Of a DNA stretch of 64,000 nucleotides, positions 46,284 to 57,989 are shown piece after piece. Within the stretch, counting starts at the first letter, position 1. Each line of letters opens with the position of its first letter. Under the pieces are notes generated by a model. The model had not been told where the DNA came from, did no database searches, and saw only the letters and a list, made by a program, of their open reading frames with translations. The stretch is from NCBI GenBank assembly GCA_009192285.1, contig WBVU01000003.1, positions 2,077,973 to 2,141,972 of the forward strand. The letters run 5' to 3'. The translations under genes and the position numbers were made by a program. The DNA is from Morchella semilibera (Eukaryota > Ascomycota > Pezizomycetes > Pezizales > Morchellaceae).

Positions 46284-46303
46284 GCCTGAAGGAGGGCCTA
46301 ATC

Positions 46304-46890
46304 TATCACGGCGTACCAGGGGCTTCGCGGAGGAGGAGGATATTAGAGTATAGGTTTTCGGGTGTAAGGTTTCTTTTTGGTTCTTGGAGTTTCTATGGGT
46401 TTCCGTTACACGGTGTGATGAGTCATGATTGTACAGGGATTAGGAGGGGTATATATACGTTGCTACGGATCTTCCCTTTGTTCTTTTCTTTCTCTTTTCT
46501 TTCCTTACGTGTTCTTCCTGTTGTCAACCCTACGGTTTAGTTTCGTCTCGTCTTGTGTCTTTAGTTTCTGAATATATTACGTCATAACCATAGTCTTCGC
46601 CAAGACCCCCTCGGGTCTTCCATAGTACCTCGTCTCGCCTCGCTCTGTCTTGTCTCGTCTCGTTTCGCTTCGCCTCGCCTGTCTCGCCCATAGCCCATGA
46701 CCGTAGTCCTTGTCGTCTACTGGTACCTTCGTCTCCACGTCTTCGTCAGAGAGGCCATCTGGACCCTCTGCCCCACAACTCTGCTCCTCGGTTAGGTTCT
46801 CTCGTCCTTGTCTATCGTCCTCGTCCCTGTTTCTGCCTCGGTTGTGTACCTCGGCCCTCTTGTCTGTTGTCTCCGTGTTGCTCCGTAACA
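46304..46890 (+). repeat. 3' LTR of element B
   Basis: 587 bp; differs from the 5' LTR by one missing T near 46680 and one G/T at about 46709. Preceded by a purine-rich tract (gaaggaggg). Confidence 0.95.
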
Positions 46891-47323
46891 ATGGGGAAGA
46901 AGATGCCGGAAAGGGAAGAAGATACAGGAAGGGGGAGAAGATACATGCAGGGAAAACGGGAGCGATGTTTACAGTTTGTAACTGGGGTAATGAGATACAG
47001 TGCGGCAATTGGGGGGGGGGCATCCAAAGAGGGGGCGGTAGAGATCGGATTGTACCTACAGGAATAGAGTACAGCGCAAGCTGCGGTGGCAGGGATACGA
47101 TAAACAAGGATAATGAATGAATCTAACCACTCTAATGTGAAAATAGTGTAAATGCAAGATTAAGATGCAGATCTGACGCACAACCAACCTTATTTTTTGC
47201 GAAAAACGAGTGATTTCTGATGATAGATAGACTAAAAACACTCGCTCATCGATGGTAAGCGGAACCACCAAAGGCCATAATATAAGATATATTCTATTGT
47301 TAAATTTTATAAGCTTTACCAAA
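46891..47323. other. Right flank of the nested island
   Basis: Continues the gaagaagatg-type purine-rich sequence that lies left of element B, then AT-rich DNA up to the third 137-bp MITE. Probably part of the old DNA transposon; its terminus is not identified. Confidence 0.35.
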
Positions 47324-47325
47324 TA

Positions 47326-47462
47326 CATCAGCAAACTCAACTTATTACTGGAGTCTCCCAACAGTCTCCCAGGTCTCCTGAGAGTCTCCTGAGATTCCTG
47401 GATATTTTTTGAGTCTCCTGAGGCTCAGGAGACATCAGGAGACAAATGAAGTCTTGCTGATG
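47326..47462 (+). mobile_element. 137-bp MITE, copy 3
   Basis: Exactly 137 bp with CATCAGCAA/TTGCTGATG ends, flanked by TA on both sides. Confidence 0.87.
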
Positions 47463-47619
47463 TATATTGGAGTCTGTTTGTCTTTACTGTACTGATACTT
47501 GATATCTAAAATATACGGACATCAAGTGCACTACTGAAAAATTGCACTTCGAACCCTAACCACTAGCGCCACACGTAGGCATATAAGCGATTGGTTCTCG
47601 CCTCCCTCTCTCGTTCTCT

Positions 47620-48254
47620 TGTCCCGGCGCCTTGGCATTTGTCCCGACGGTTCGGTAGGCGATGCATGGTTGTGGTTGATAGAGTAATGTTAAGCGAGAG
47701 TGAGGGGTGCGAGGTGGAGGTTGTCGTCATTGGGTTCTGGGAGGTTCGATGGCGTGATGAATTGGTAATGTAGAATAGCGGAGATGGTGGAGAAGATTAC
47801 GAGGTGTGGCAGCGACGGGTTTCTATGGGGTTCTATGAACGAAAATGTGAGTCATAGCAAACTAGAGGTGGAGGTGTGTTAAATAAGCGGGGATAGATGT
47901 TTTCCTTAGTTCTTTCTTTCTTTTCCCTCTGTTTCGTCTTCCTATTATCTCGGTACATAGGAATCTACTCCTATTTCCAAGCCATAGCTTCTCGTAACAA
48001 AAACTCTGTTCTCCTAAGAAGAGGAAACTCATAGCACCTATCATCGTTCTCGTTGAGGTCCCTCCAGTCCTCACTTTCTCTGCTCTGCGCCCTTGTGCCC
48101 TTGCGCTTACCTTTGCCTTCGCCGGTGTCTGTGCTTGTGCCTGCTCGATGTTGCTCCTGTATTCGTCAGTCTCCTCGTTGCGTAGACTGTGCTCCTCGAG
48201 CCTATCTGCGTCATCATTGTCATCTTCTTCTTTGCGTCGAGCTACCCCGTTACA
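47620..48254 (+). mobile_element. Solo LTR of family A
   Basis: 635 bp, TGTCCCGGCG to CCGTTACA, with the perfect duplication TCTCT (47615..47619 and 48255..48259). More diverged from element A LTRs than those are from each other. Confidence 0.94.
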
Positions 48255-49523
48255 TCTCTCTTCACATCCACATCCTTCCTCCTTCCTCTCTGCGCGTCAA
48301 CGCCATCAATTCTCATCAATCAATTCTCATCAACCATCATCGGATCCACATCATCGGGTATGTCCAAATCAGATTCTAAATACTAATTGTTTGTGTAGAT
48401 GTTTCACGCGTATAAAGACTTTGCTGAGGGTATGAACCATTAATCCTCCCATAACACATGTTTTCGCGCGTACTAATATACATGTATTATGCAAATCATA
48501 GGCGTGAACTGCATACACATCTACATGGGGTCGAGTACATGTAAGTTGAAGATGCCCTATATCTGCTCCCGTTTAATCTACATGAACTCACGCGTCAACA
48601 TAATATTTCTGCAATACCATACATACATGTAACACATAATTGAAGGTAAAACACTATTTTTTAATCCTGCGACAAGCTTTACTTCTTTGCTAACATACGT
48701 TTAGAGTATAGACGTGTCCAAAATTTCTCTTTGTCGGCTCTGTCTTGCCTTATTTCAATTTGTTATTGCATTGTAAATTAGCGAATGTAAAATGAATAGA
48801 ATTGACTAAACCGCTTTTAGAATCTCAATTCCTTATTGGGATTAGATTCAACTAACTAATCTCAGCATCTGAATTCTCAATTGGGATTAGTGAGGTACTA
48901 GGCTAAGCCTATTATGTAAGCAATATATTTTTTGCGCAAATTAAAGGTAGATCAGTTCACGATCTAAGCTAGATCTATACTGTGAGAACACACGGACAGT
49001 ACAGGATCAGTCTTCTATTTACTAAACTACGGATTGAATGAGCTCATGTAGTGAACCGATACTACTACTAGGTTTTTCACAATATGAGACTTGATTAACA
49101 ACTATATAAATCCTAGTGGACTACTGCATGAATCAATTATGCGAGCAAATACCAAGTCTTCATCATTCGGGAGAGATGATAGAGTACTACAGAATTTATC
49201 GACCGTTTTTATTATTAAAAAGAGGGTAGCAATCAAGTATCAGTAGGGTAACAAAAAGAATATAGTATTTGTTGCGCGACCGCACTGCTAAAGTATTGCC
49301 GGGCATACAGTATTGCTACAGTATTCTGCCAAGTTCTTGACTCCCGGCAAAAACATAGCAACCCGATAGCAACCACGTATTTAACACAACATGGATTATA
49401 AATAATATCGGAATAGGAACAATAATTATTTTAAAAGATTCCTAATTAACTCTGAAAGTTCAAGAATACCGTATTGTTTTACCTATAATACTGCTACTAT
49501 AGTGACCTAGTACTGATTACCCC

Positions 49524-49663
49524 CCCTTTTTTGGTACTGTAGCTCCACTTAATGCAACTCGACAAATATGAATTGCTTCCCAACTTTTGGGCATGGTGGC
49601 CAGTAGCTGCGAAATTAGTGTTTTTTGTTGCCGTTGCATCACTTTGAGGACCCCCGGGGTACA
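49524..49663 (-). repeat. Diverged dispersed repeat, copy 2
   Basis: Reverse-complement relative of 24259..24394; see that entry. Confidence 0.6.
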
Positions 49664-50632
49664 ATGATCAAAGGGAAACGATTATCGCAACATGAATTAG
49701 GGTCGCCTTGCTTCAGGTGGGCTTCTCGTGGGAATTCGGGGGTTAGTTTAGGCTTTATCTGAAGCAAGTTTTTGCCTTCTTAATGAGTTCACCTATACTG
49801 CCCTGATTTGCGTGCCATTCTAAGTAGGAGGTGCCAGGTTGTTACCAAAAATGCTAAAATAAGGGTATCGATATGTCGCAAGGGACTAAGTCATAGCCCT
49901 AGTATTAGAATTAGATCAACCTGTGCCGATCATCGCCGAGGTGCAGTGAGAAAGGGCCGATTAACTAGTGATATATGGGCACAAGACAAGTTATCTCGAG
50001 ACTTTGTCTCGCGGCTTTGTGTAAGGCAAGACGAGACCTGGGGGATAACGAGATGAGACAAGCTGCTGACAAGACCAGCCAAAGATGTGTCGAGACTTGT
50101 TTCAAAACCGTTTTGACTGTTTCCTACCATATACAATATATTTGGTATTAGTTGGATTTAGCAATACGGACACTTTGGCAAGAAAATGTTTGGCCCTAGC
50201 AAAATCTTGGCTTTAGGATTTAGCATCCGACACTCAACGCTCCACTACCAACGTTCATCAACGTTCCTCAACGTTCCTCAACCAACACCCCCGGTGGTCA
50301 GCACCAACTATCAACATACTCTTATCAAGTTGCAGTATCCTAAGGTTCATCACTATTCTAATTTCCTGCTACTAAATGAGAGACTAACACATAAGCTGGC
50401 AGGGTAGAGCACCTTTGTAGCCTTTTTGCTGCCGGATTCGAAACGAAACAGCAAAACGAAACACGTTTATCCCCTACCATAGAAGAAGCAACTATTAGGG
50501 GGATACTCTCTTTCTCCTCTATGTTTTCTTGGACTCCAAACGAAACAGCAAAACGAGGCACCAAAGCGAAACACATAGGTCATCTTGGCTGTCTCTCCGC
50601 TGTTTGGCCCTACCAGTAGGGACAAAACAAAG

Positions 50633-50668
50633 CGACGGAACGGGACGGAACGGGACGGAACGGGACGG
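50633..50668 (+). repeat. gggacggaac tandem repeat
   Basis: Three to four copies of a 10-mer, just upstream of the Harbinger relic. Confidence 0.85.
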
Positions 50669-50765
50669 AGGTGCGGAAACTACTTGAGGTACAAGTAGAG
50701 ATTCTACTATAGAAGCTGGGCTACTATCAGTAGCAAGCACTGTTGCTGCTATTAGTTCTATAGCA

Positions 50766-51814
50766 ATGACTTCAATTGTTCTTCATTATAAGTTGGTGAA
50801 GGCACGATCTAGGGAGAGAAAAAGAGTTTGGGAGTACGATGAATCAGGGGAGCTGGAGATTGAGATTCCCCGGTATCGAGCTCCTATCTAGTATTATGCT
50901 TTTGATTTTGTGCTAGATACTTGGAGTGACAATGCTTCAGAGGAGTACTTCCGTTTCAATAAAGATAAGATACGGCGACTGGTTATACTTTTTGCTAATG
51001 ATAGTATTCAATATGGCTCGTTTATCATCGCTAATCCGCTATAAAGATCAACTTCACTTTGGAAAATCCCGAAGTTACCTGTCGATTGTCTTAAGCGCGG
51101 TAATCGGCCACCTCTATCAACGTTACTCCAACAAATTGAAACGGGATTCAAACCGTTTGGCAATGAAAAAGCTTTGAATATACAGATGGTATTGCAAATA
51201 TAGGTGGTCCTGATCATATTTGGGGTTTTGTGGATAGTACTATGCGGGTAATCTGTCGACCTGGTATTGACAATCTGTGGGAGTTCTATACGGGTTATAA
51301 GAAGGCACACGCATTGAAATGGCTAGCAGTTATGACTACCGATGGTATCATATCTTCTCTTATAGGCCCCTATGAGGGTAAAATTGGCTACTGGGCTATG
51401 TGGAAGGATTCAGGAGTTGAAGACAAGCTTAGAGTACTCTTCGCCGATAGTAAACTACCTTTACAAGAGATTCCATATTCAAGTTTGTATGGGGACCCCG
51501 CCTATACTTTATCTTTTGCGATCATGGGAGCTTATGAGGCGACACTTTACCAAGCTTTGACAGCTGAGGAGAAGAGACATAATAATTAAATGTCATCTTA
51601 TAGGATATCGGTAGAGCATGGTTTTGGTAAAGTGGTAAATCTTTGGGGTTGTATAGCTTATCGGGATGGTCTCAAGGTTAGGGGGTCTCCTGTCGCTGCA
51701 TACTACGCAGTTGCAGTATTGTTAACCAATGTACATACATGTTTAAGAAGCAGCCAGACTACCGGGGGGTTTGGGGTTAATCCTCCAACCTCCGGAGAGT
51801 ATCCTTTTCTTTAG
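50766..51814 (+). pseudogene. PIF/Harbinger-type transposase relic (DDE_Tnp_4)
   Basis: Spread over three frames. N-terminal part in one frame (VLDTWSDNASEEYFRFNKDK, preceded by an in-frame TAG), then RYKDQLHFGKSRSYLSIVLS in a second. The catalytic region is in a third: FVDSTMRVICRPG, GYKKAHALKWLAVMTTDG, SLYGDPAYTLS, and after an in-frame TAA at 51587 MSSYRISVEHGFGKVVNLWG. These are the characteristic motifs of Harbinger DDE transposases, including the first Asp (FVD), the second (GDPAY) and the Glu (SVEHGFG). It is defective because of the stops and frame changes. No terminal repeats were assigned. Confidence 0.88.
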
Positions 51815-51942
51815 AAGCTATCAAGATTTGTTTTCTGTTAACTTTACTAAATGACCTAAATTTTCTCCAATAGTAAATGATGACGTTCCCCCCGTGCCTC
51901 AAGACCGGTCAGTCTAGAATCAGTATCTTCGTTAACACTTGG

Positions 51943-52503
51943 TTAAACTCTCCCGGCCAAACTCTTGATTGCTTCAGCCATTTGAGTACCCATTTGCTCT
52001 ACCGCACTAACCAGACTTTCTGTTTCACGCCTTGCTTCTAACTCTTTGTCTAATAGTTCTCGTATAAAGATTGCTGCTTTATTCTTTTGGTACGTGGTGT
52101 TGGTGAAACATGATCAGTGTCTGTATCTGCCTCGATTTTGGAATCTAGTCGTTTTAAAGGCTGTGGTTTTAGAAGATTGCTTCTACGTATGCTGGCTTCT
52201 CCGGATTCTTTGTACAATTCTTCTTTTGTCTTCAATAAATTTTGCTTTTCCCGTTCAACTGTTTCGATTCTTGCAATCCATTGATCCAGTGCTTGTGCCA
52301 TTTCCGTATCAGCTGGTTGGACCGTCCCTGATTCCTTTGCTTCACGTACTAATATCATCTTTGAAAATTAGAATTTGATAACCAATAAAAGATTCAAAGA
52401 AATACTACCTTTCTAGATATAATAAGACCCTTAGTTGTGGGTGCAGGGTCCCGCAAACGCTTCCCTGTTTCACGATAAAGTAGGGTTCCAATTTTCGTTC
52501 AGA
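51943..52503 (-). pseudogene. Opposite-strand partner ORF of the Harbinger element, coiled coil
   Basis: Exon around 52410..52503 (TKIGTLLYRETGKRLRD), an intron, then 52050..52358 and a frame change near 52070 (one base short in an A run), ending ESLVSAVEQMGTQMAEAIKS and TAA at 51943. It is rich in Glu/Lys/Gln with coiled-coil spacing. Harbinger elements usually carry a second, opposite-strand gene for a DNA-binding accessory protein, and position fits; no Myb/SANT motif is visible in the part left. The 5' end is unresolved. Confidence 0.5.
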
Positions 52504-55500
52504 AATCACATATAAACATATCAAAACAAGTAAATCGTTGTCATCAGGTCTTGTACGGGAATTTGGTGCTTGAGATGTCAGAATTGTAAGACTTGAGTTG
52601 GCAGGTTATGGATTTGATGATGGTAACGGTAAGAGGGATAACCGATATCTTATAATTTGTGGGTCGCCAGATTGCGGCTTCCGCGTTATCTGCCGTACGC
52701 CACGACTCGATTAACTGAGCCGCAGGAAGCGAGTAACCTAGTAAATAGTAACGGCGGTAGAAGCGCCCAAACAGGGCTCCATGTAGCCGAAACGGCCGCG
52801 GGTTTGCACATAAATAGAGAAATTTAACTTAGAATATCCGAAATCTAGGAAGAATTGACAGATACATAAAGCGTGGTCTAGCTAGGCCAGATTTCTTTGA
52901 TATAATAGGAATATGGGCCATAGAACCAGTTTTTTCTCACTACGCTGTTCCCCCGCGCCCCCCTCCCCCCGATCATAACAGGAAACTAATGTGAGTTATC
53001 CAAACTTGAAATATTTGGAGCGAAACACCCGTAATCATGCCTGGCTGTTTGAGCAAGATCAGGGTGTAGGGGATCGACATGTCGACCATATATCATTTCA
53101 TTCGTTGTGAGATACTACTAGCTCCAAGCCGCATACGACTACATGGAGGAAGCTCAGATCTCCCCGACTGCATAGGCTCCGCAAACCTTCTATGAACAGC
53201 AGATGACATACCAAAGGCACCCAAATCTAGCTCATCCTTGAGACAGAGACATCAAAGGGGAGAGAAAGAAGAAAATAGAGGAGTGAAATATAATATGCAG
53301 TACAGATGGTGTGATTGGAGATATATATATAAAGGACTCCGTAGTACACGTGCGGAGGGGCTGATAGCTATATAGAAGAGACATCAAGGGCCGGCATATT
53401 ATAGGACCAGAAACAGAGGAGAGAAATCAAGATCTAGTTTGAAGTAGCTCAGTAACACTTTCTTTTGTTCCCTTATTTCCCTATTTCCCCATTGTTCGGG
53501 AGGAAACTTCTGCCCTGCCTAGTCCGGTCCGGGGAGGTAAGGTTTTGCCATAACCTTCGGGATACGTGCATGTATGAATCATCAATCAATCAATCAAATG
53601 CTGTTCCCATCCAATTTGGTTGATACACCTAACCCATGCTCCGCCAAACCCTCTAATTCCAAATGATCGTAGATCCACCACACTCGGCCGGTTTTGCCTC
53701 AAAACTATAAAAGAGAAATATGCGGTTAAATAAAGAGTTGAATCCCTTTATCCATTACTAATTTTCGCAACAGTGATTACCAAAGATTTATCTACCTATG
53801 GAGGAGAAAGTCGGATCACACGCTGTGGATTATCGCAGAATTGGTTCTCGGAGTGAGAGTTAGGTTCACAAGAGGTAAAAGAAAGCTAGGCGGGGAATAT
53901 CTTCCATTGTCAACACACCCGAAGAGAAAGACCTTTTGCAAAAACCTCTGATGGTGATTACACTGTTAGGGATCACCAGGACGAGGAATGTCGCCAGCGT
54001 AGAGCATGGCTATTCCACGCTCATAAATAAGGGTATTCACTTAGGAGTAGGTTGAGCGGGAACCTAGCTAACGGGCTTTTGCCTAACTCCAGGCTGCTTA
54101 CATTTTTGATATCCGTTAGAGAGGGGAAGAAGCATAACAAAATCCAGTAAAGGGCTTCCATGTTCTAAATGATGAGGGTTCGGCCAGTGGACTCGACGGT
54201 TTATTGGTTGCAATGGCCTTGAAGAATAAGAGGGCTGTGTGAAGAAGCAAGAGAGAGAGGGAGTAAGATTGTATAAATATCCCGAGAAGCCCTGATTGAG
54301 TGTTTGCTAAACTATACACACATCATGCCCTAGATCCTTTCACCAAAAATATAGGCTACCATATTGGGGGTAATCAGTCAACGGCGTTACCTAATAATCA
54401 AGGCCACGCAGTTGGCCTAATTATATTACGGATGCGCCTACTTGACATGATCAAGTTTAATTCCTAATACTATATTTAATTACAATTATCTAATAATAGA
54501 GTTTCAGCTTATATGAAGGTCTTACACAGTACAGGCAGCAATCCACCACAGGTAGATTTCTAGAAAAAGATATCTTCTTGTTGACGTCTGGGGCGCTAGA
54601 AATTAATAGTCCTGGGGTGGCGGGGAGTTGGTATGCGCGTTGGCTGCGGTAGGAAAGCCAATTCTGAGGTTTCTCCGCCCTATTCGGCCACTGCGCCCGG
54701 GCGAGCCAAAGCGAGGTCAAAACACTTGCTGATGCACTTGGTAGCCTATTGTACTCTCAACATATAGTTTATTAGCTAAATATTTATTTACGGATAGTAC
54801 GTACACTGCCATTTCATCGCTTACCCAACTACCGATATGATTGTGGCCCGGCTTCTGCTAGAAATTCCAGCATCTAACCGATGGAGACATATCCAAACTT
54901 CACCCGTCATTGCTCGCGTAATCTTATAACCCTTGGGCCCATAATCCAAAAAACAAGTCACTCCGAGCTATGGTGCAATGCCTTCCGTCCCCTACAGGAG
55001 TAGTTTTAATACTAGGTACTACAGGTTTGTCAGTCGTTACCGACGAATCGAAGTGTCAACCTCAACCTTTGAACCAAGTGTCGCCCTAGAACACCCTCTG
55101 CAGCACCTATATAGGCCAATCATGGCCGACCTTTTTGGAATGATATGGGAGGTTTGGGGGGGGGGGGTGGGGGGCAATAGAGGTTGCCAGCACTAAGGTT
55201 TTCTTTGGGTGCTATGAAAGTTATAGACATTTGAATATAACGATTATATATGCTTACTGCATCGATTCAATGGTGCAAGCAAACCGATGAGATTGTGCGG
55301 TTAATTCCACCTTCAGTGATATAGAACTACGGTATCAATGTTTTCCAGGTAAACATTGGTGATTAATAGATTCATATGTGGCTGATTTGCTGCATTCCCC
55401 AGAGGTATCCACCCCTGAATGATAGAAACATACATGTACGTAGTATGGTCTGCTTATCCCTTAAGCTGGCGAAAAATGCCTCTCACCCTAGAGTTAGTGG

Positions 55501-55852
55501 AGCTTTGTCATTAATTAATTAACTGATTTCATGCCAAAATTTTAATCCTCTATTCTAGGGTGGGCAGTATCGCCAGACTAAGGGAAACTTATTCGTTGAC
55601 CTATTGTTTAAACCATACCAGAAATTGTCGGTCCCGCAGCTGGTCCCATTGTATGTACAATATCTAAACACAAGGTACAACAAGAGCCAAGACCAAGGTA
55701 GCACTTTTTTGATCATCATGTGAATGCGAGATTACAACAAATTGCTAGCTAGTAAGGCTTTAATCCCTACAATTCATGTGATCGAGCCGCACAAAATGCA
55801 ACCGTTGAAAGCGACGGTTACCAACGACCCTTCTCAGCACTGCGCCATGGAG

Positions 55853-55876
55853 TATCACTCGTGTAAGCGAGTGATA
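55853..55876. repeat. Perfect 9-bp stem hairpin
   Basis: TATCACTCG, 6-nt loop TGTAAG, CGAGTGATA. No T run follows, and no gene end is adjacent. Confidence 0.6.
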
Positions 55877-57921
55877 TCTGGTGACCACTTGAAATTGCCA
55901 GGAGTGACATCCTATGACTTGCTACATTTACCCCGTTTCCACCAAGAGACGTACGGCTGCTCTCGCTTGGCTTGTGTTCTGTGTGTATGATCGCGGGTGG
56001 ACTTTGCACCATACATACCATGTTCCTACCTGTAGCGTTAACTGCGGGATATATTGATATCAGCCGAGTGACACGGCTCAAAAGATTGATGCGTCTCCAT
56101 ATCCTTTTTTAGGGGGTCCTAGATTTTATTAGAGCTCAAATAGCTAGTAGGTCTAATCCCCGCAGACTGAAGGTATCCCAGGTATAATGAATGGCTCGAT
56201 CTCTACACCCATACCCAGGTCATTGTTTCCACGAAACGTACGGGTCTACAAGCAATATATTGGTGGAGGCGTGGTCGGCCTTCTCCTCCTGTGCTTCATA
56301 CCAGATATGAAGGCCATTCTCTTCACTTATTAATTGTTACTATCAACTTTACCCCCCTTACATAATTAATTGTATCCAGCCCTAAGGCTATGACAATATC
56401 GCACTGCCCCAGAACTGCCCTCTCTTCTACCGCCAACTGCAACAAAGGAGAGTATATTGGTGAGAATAAAGGAAAATATCCGCACACTATCACTTCCTGA
56501 CCATTCTACCCCCTTTTCTACACGCCTTTACCCCCTTAACTTTACCCCCCTTCTTTTGCTGGTTGTTCTGTCCCGTAGGTTGTAACAACTGCCGCCCGGG
56601 GCCAATTGTAAGAAGTACCATGGCAATTGAACACCTTCATTCCCTCTCACTGCCCTAACCTTGTAACCAAAATCTAGCAAAACTATCCATAGATCGGCGT
56701 CTTAGGATATAACTCTGCCCGACAGCAAAGTTCCAAAAGCTCCGTCAAACCGGCTCTCAGAAGCAGGAGTGGTCCCTAGTATTACGGTTTCGAAAACAAA
56801 TGGGCATACCCACATCTGTTGCAACCACTCAACTCACTCTTCCACCACCTATAGCCCTCCAAACCCCGGCCCCAGCCAGCCTTTGGTACGCATATTTAGT
56901 TTAGTTCTATGCTCGACCTTGTATAGCTGATATCAAGTTAGATAAAAGATACAAAGATCAAAGGGGCCGGGGTGATCTGGGGCCCTTATATCCTAATATA
57001 TTAATATCTAGTTCGGGGGTTGTTGCAATTGCAGTTTGTGTTGGGAGGACGGGAATGGAACAAACCCCCTCCCCATACACAGTACCGCTAACCATTTAAG
57101 TTCCTCTGGGATTTATTGGAGCAAGTCTCAAAGGTTCTATCCCCGGTAGTGGTATATTAAATTTAAACTCGGAATTTACTGCTTAGTTCGTGCTTGGTTA
57201 GAACAGTATACCAAAGTCCCGAACAACACAGATGTAAGTAACCTAGCCCTTGACCCACGCCAAGCAAGGCAAGTGAACGAACTACGCAGCAGAGGACAGG
57301 GAGGGTACTTTATAGTATAATTCATTCGATCCGTGCGGAAAAAGCATTTATTCATTCCGTTGCCCGCAGTGCACAATCGTCAGTTCATATGAAGCATAAA
57401 CAAATAAATAATCGTCAGTTCATATACCTGCCACGCCAACACAACTCAGGGATAAGCCACAATTCTGAGCCCAGCCTACTTTTGCTACATGCATACATAC
57501 CGGCAAAACTCACTATCTCCGCCGTGGGTATATATATATGCCCGGACAGGATCAAGCGAGGAGGCTCCTTTTGCTGGCTGATATCAAAGTGACAGGTCGA
57601 TCATCTGCCAGTGTCTATCCGGTCCTCCGTATGCTACTTCGCTGTTGTGCTGAATATCCCTGTATGGAAATAATAAAGATCTAGGGCTACTATGCAAATT
57701 TCCTCCTTCAATTCCTTCAAATCCCTTGTTATTCAACTAACTATCTTCACTTACATCAACAATTACATTGCGGAAGGCCTTGAATAATTGATTATTCATA
57801 TAATTATGCCTGTTCATTGAACTTGACTAGGATACCAGGTTGTTATTTTTGTAGTTCACGAACTAGTTCCTAACTAGTATCTTTGCTGTGAAAAACAATA
57901 GAGTGATTTGGCCAATCCCTG

Positions 57922-57989
57922 TTTTTCAAATTTTGAGCTCAAATTTTGAGTTCTTGGCGGGATTTTCAAAAATCTATCGCCAAGAATTA
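57922..57989 (+). repeat. Hairpin-bearing repeat, copy 2
   Basis: Tandem aaattttgagctc/aaattttgagttc followed by TTCTTGGCG ... CGCCAAGAA with a loop different from copy 1 at 5571..5641. Confidence 0.6.

Larger units (their letters stand above)
41003..46890 (+). mobile_element. Ty3/Gypsy chromovirus LTR retrotransposon, element B
   Basis: 5888 bp with LTRs of 588 and 587 bp that I see differing at only two positions. Termini are TATCACGG/CCGTAACA, with perfect duplication ATGGG (40998..41002 and 46891..46895). The layout is as in element A but with an unrelated first ORF. The near-identical LTRs mean a very recent insertion, yet pol carries six single-base frame breaks and two stops. It inserted into a short gaagaagatg repeat region upstream of the second minus-strand gene. 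Confidence 0.96.
48260..50765. other. Gene-poor region with repeats
   Basis: AT-rich. It holds a tcatcaat-type repeat near 48300, the second copy of the diverged repeat (49524..49663), a GAGAC-rich stretch (49966..50100) resembling hAT MITE ends, an aacgttcctc tandem near 50250 and a gggacggaac tandem near 50635-50670. No gene is supported. Confidence 0.5.

Noticed and set aside
25169-47462. One giant transposon with copies 1 and 3 of the 137-bp unit as its terminal repeats
   Set aside because: Each unit has its own 2-bp duplication, and the outer flanks of copies 1 and 3 do not match each other, so independent MITE insertions are simpler.
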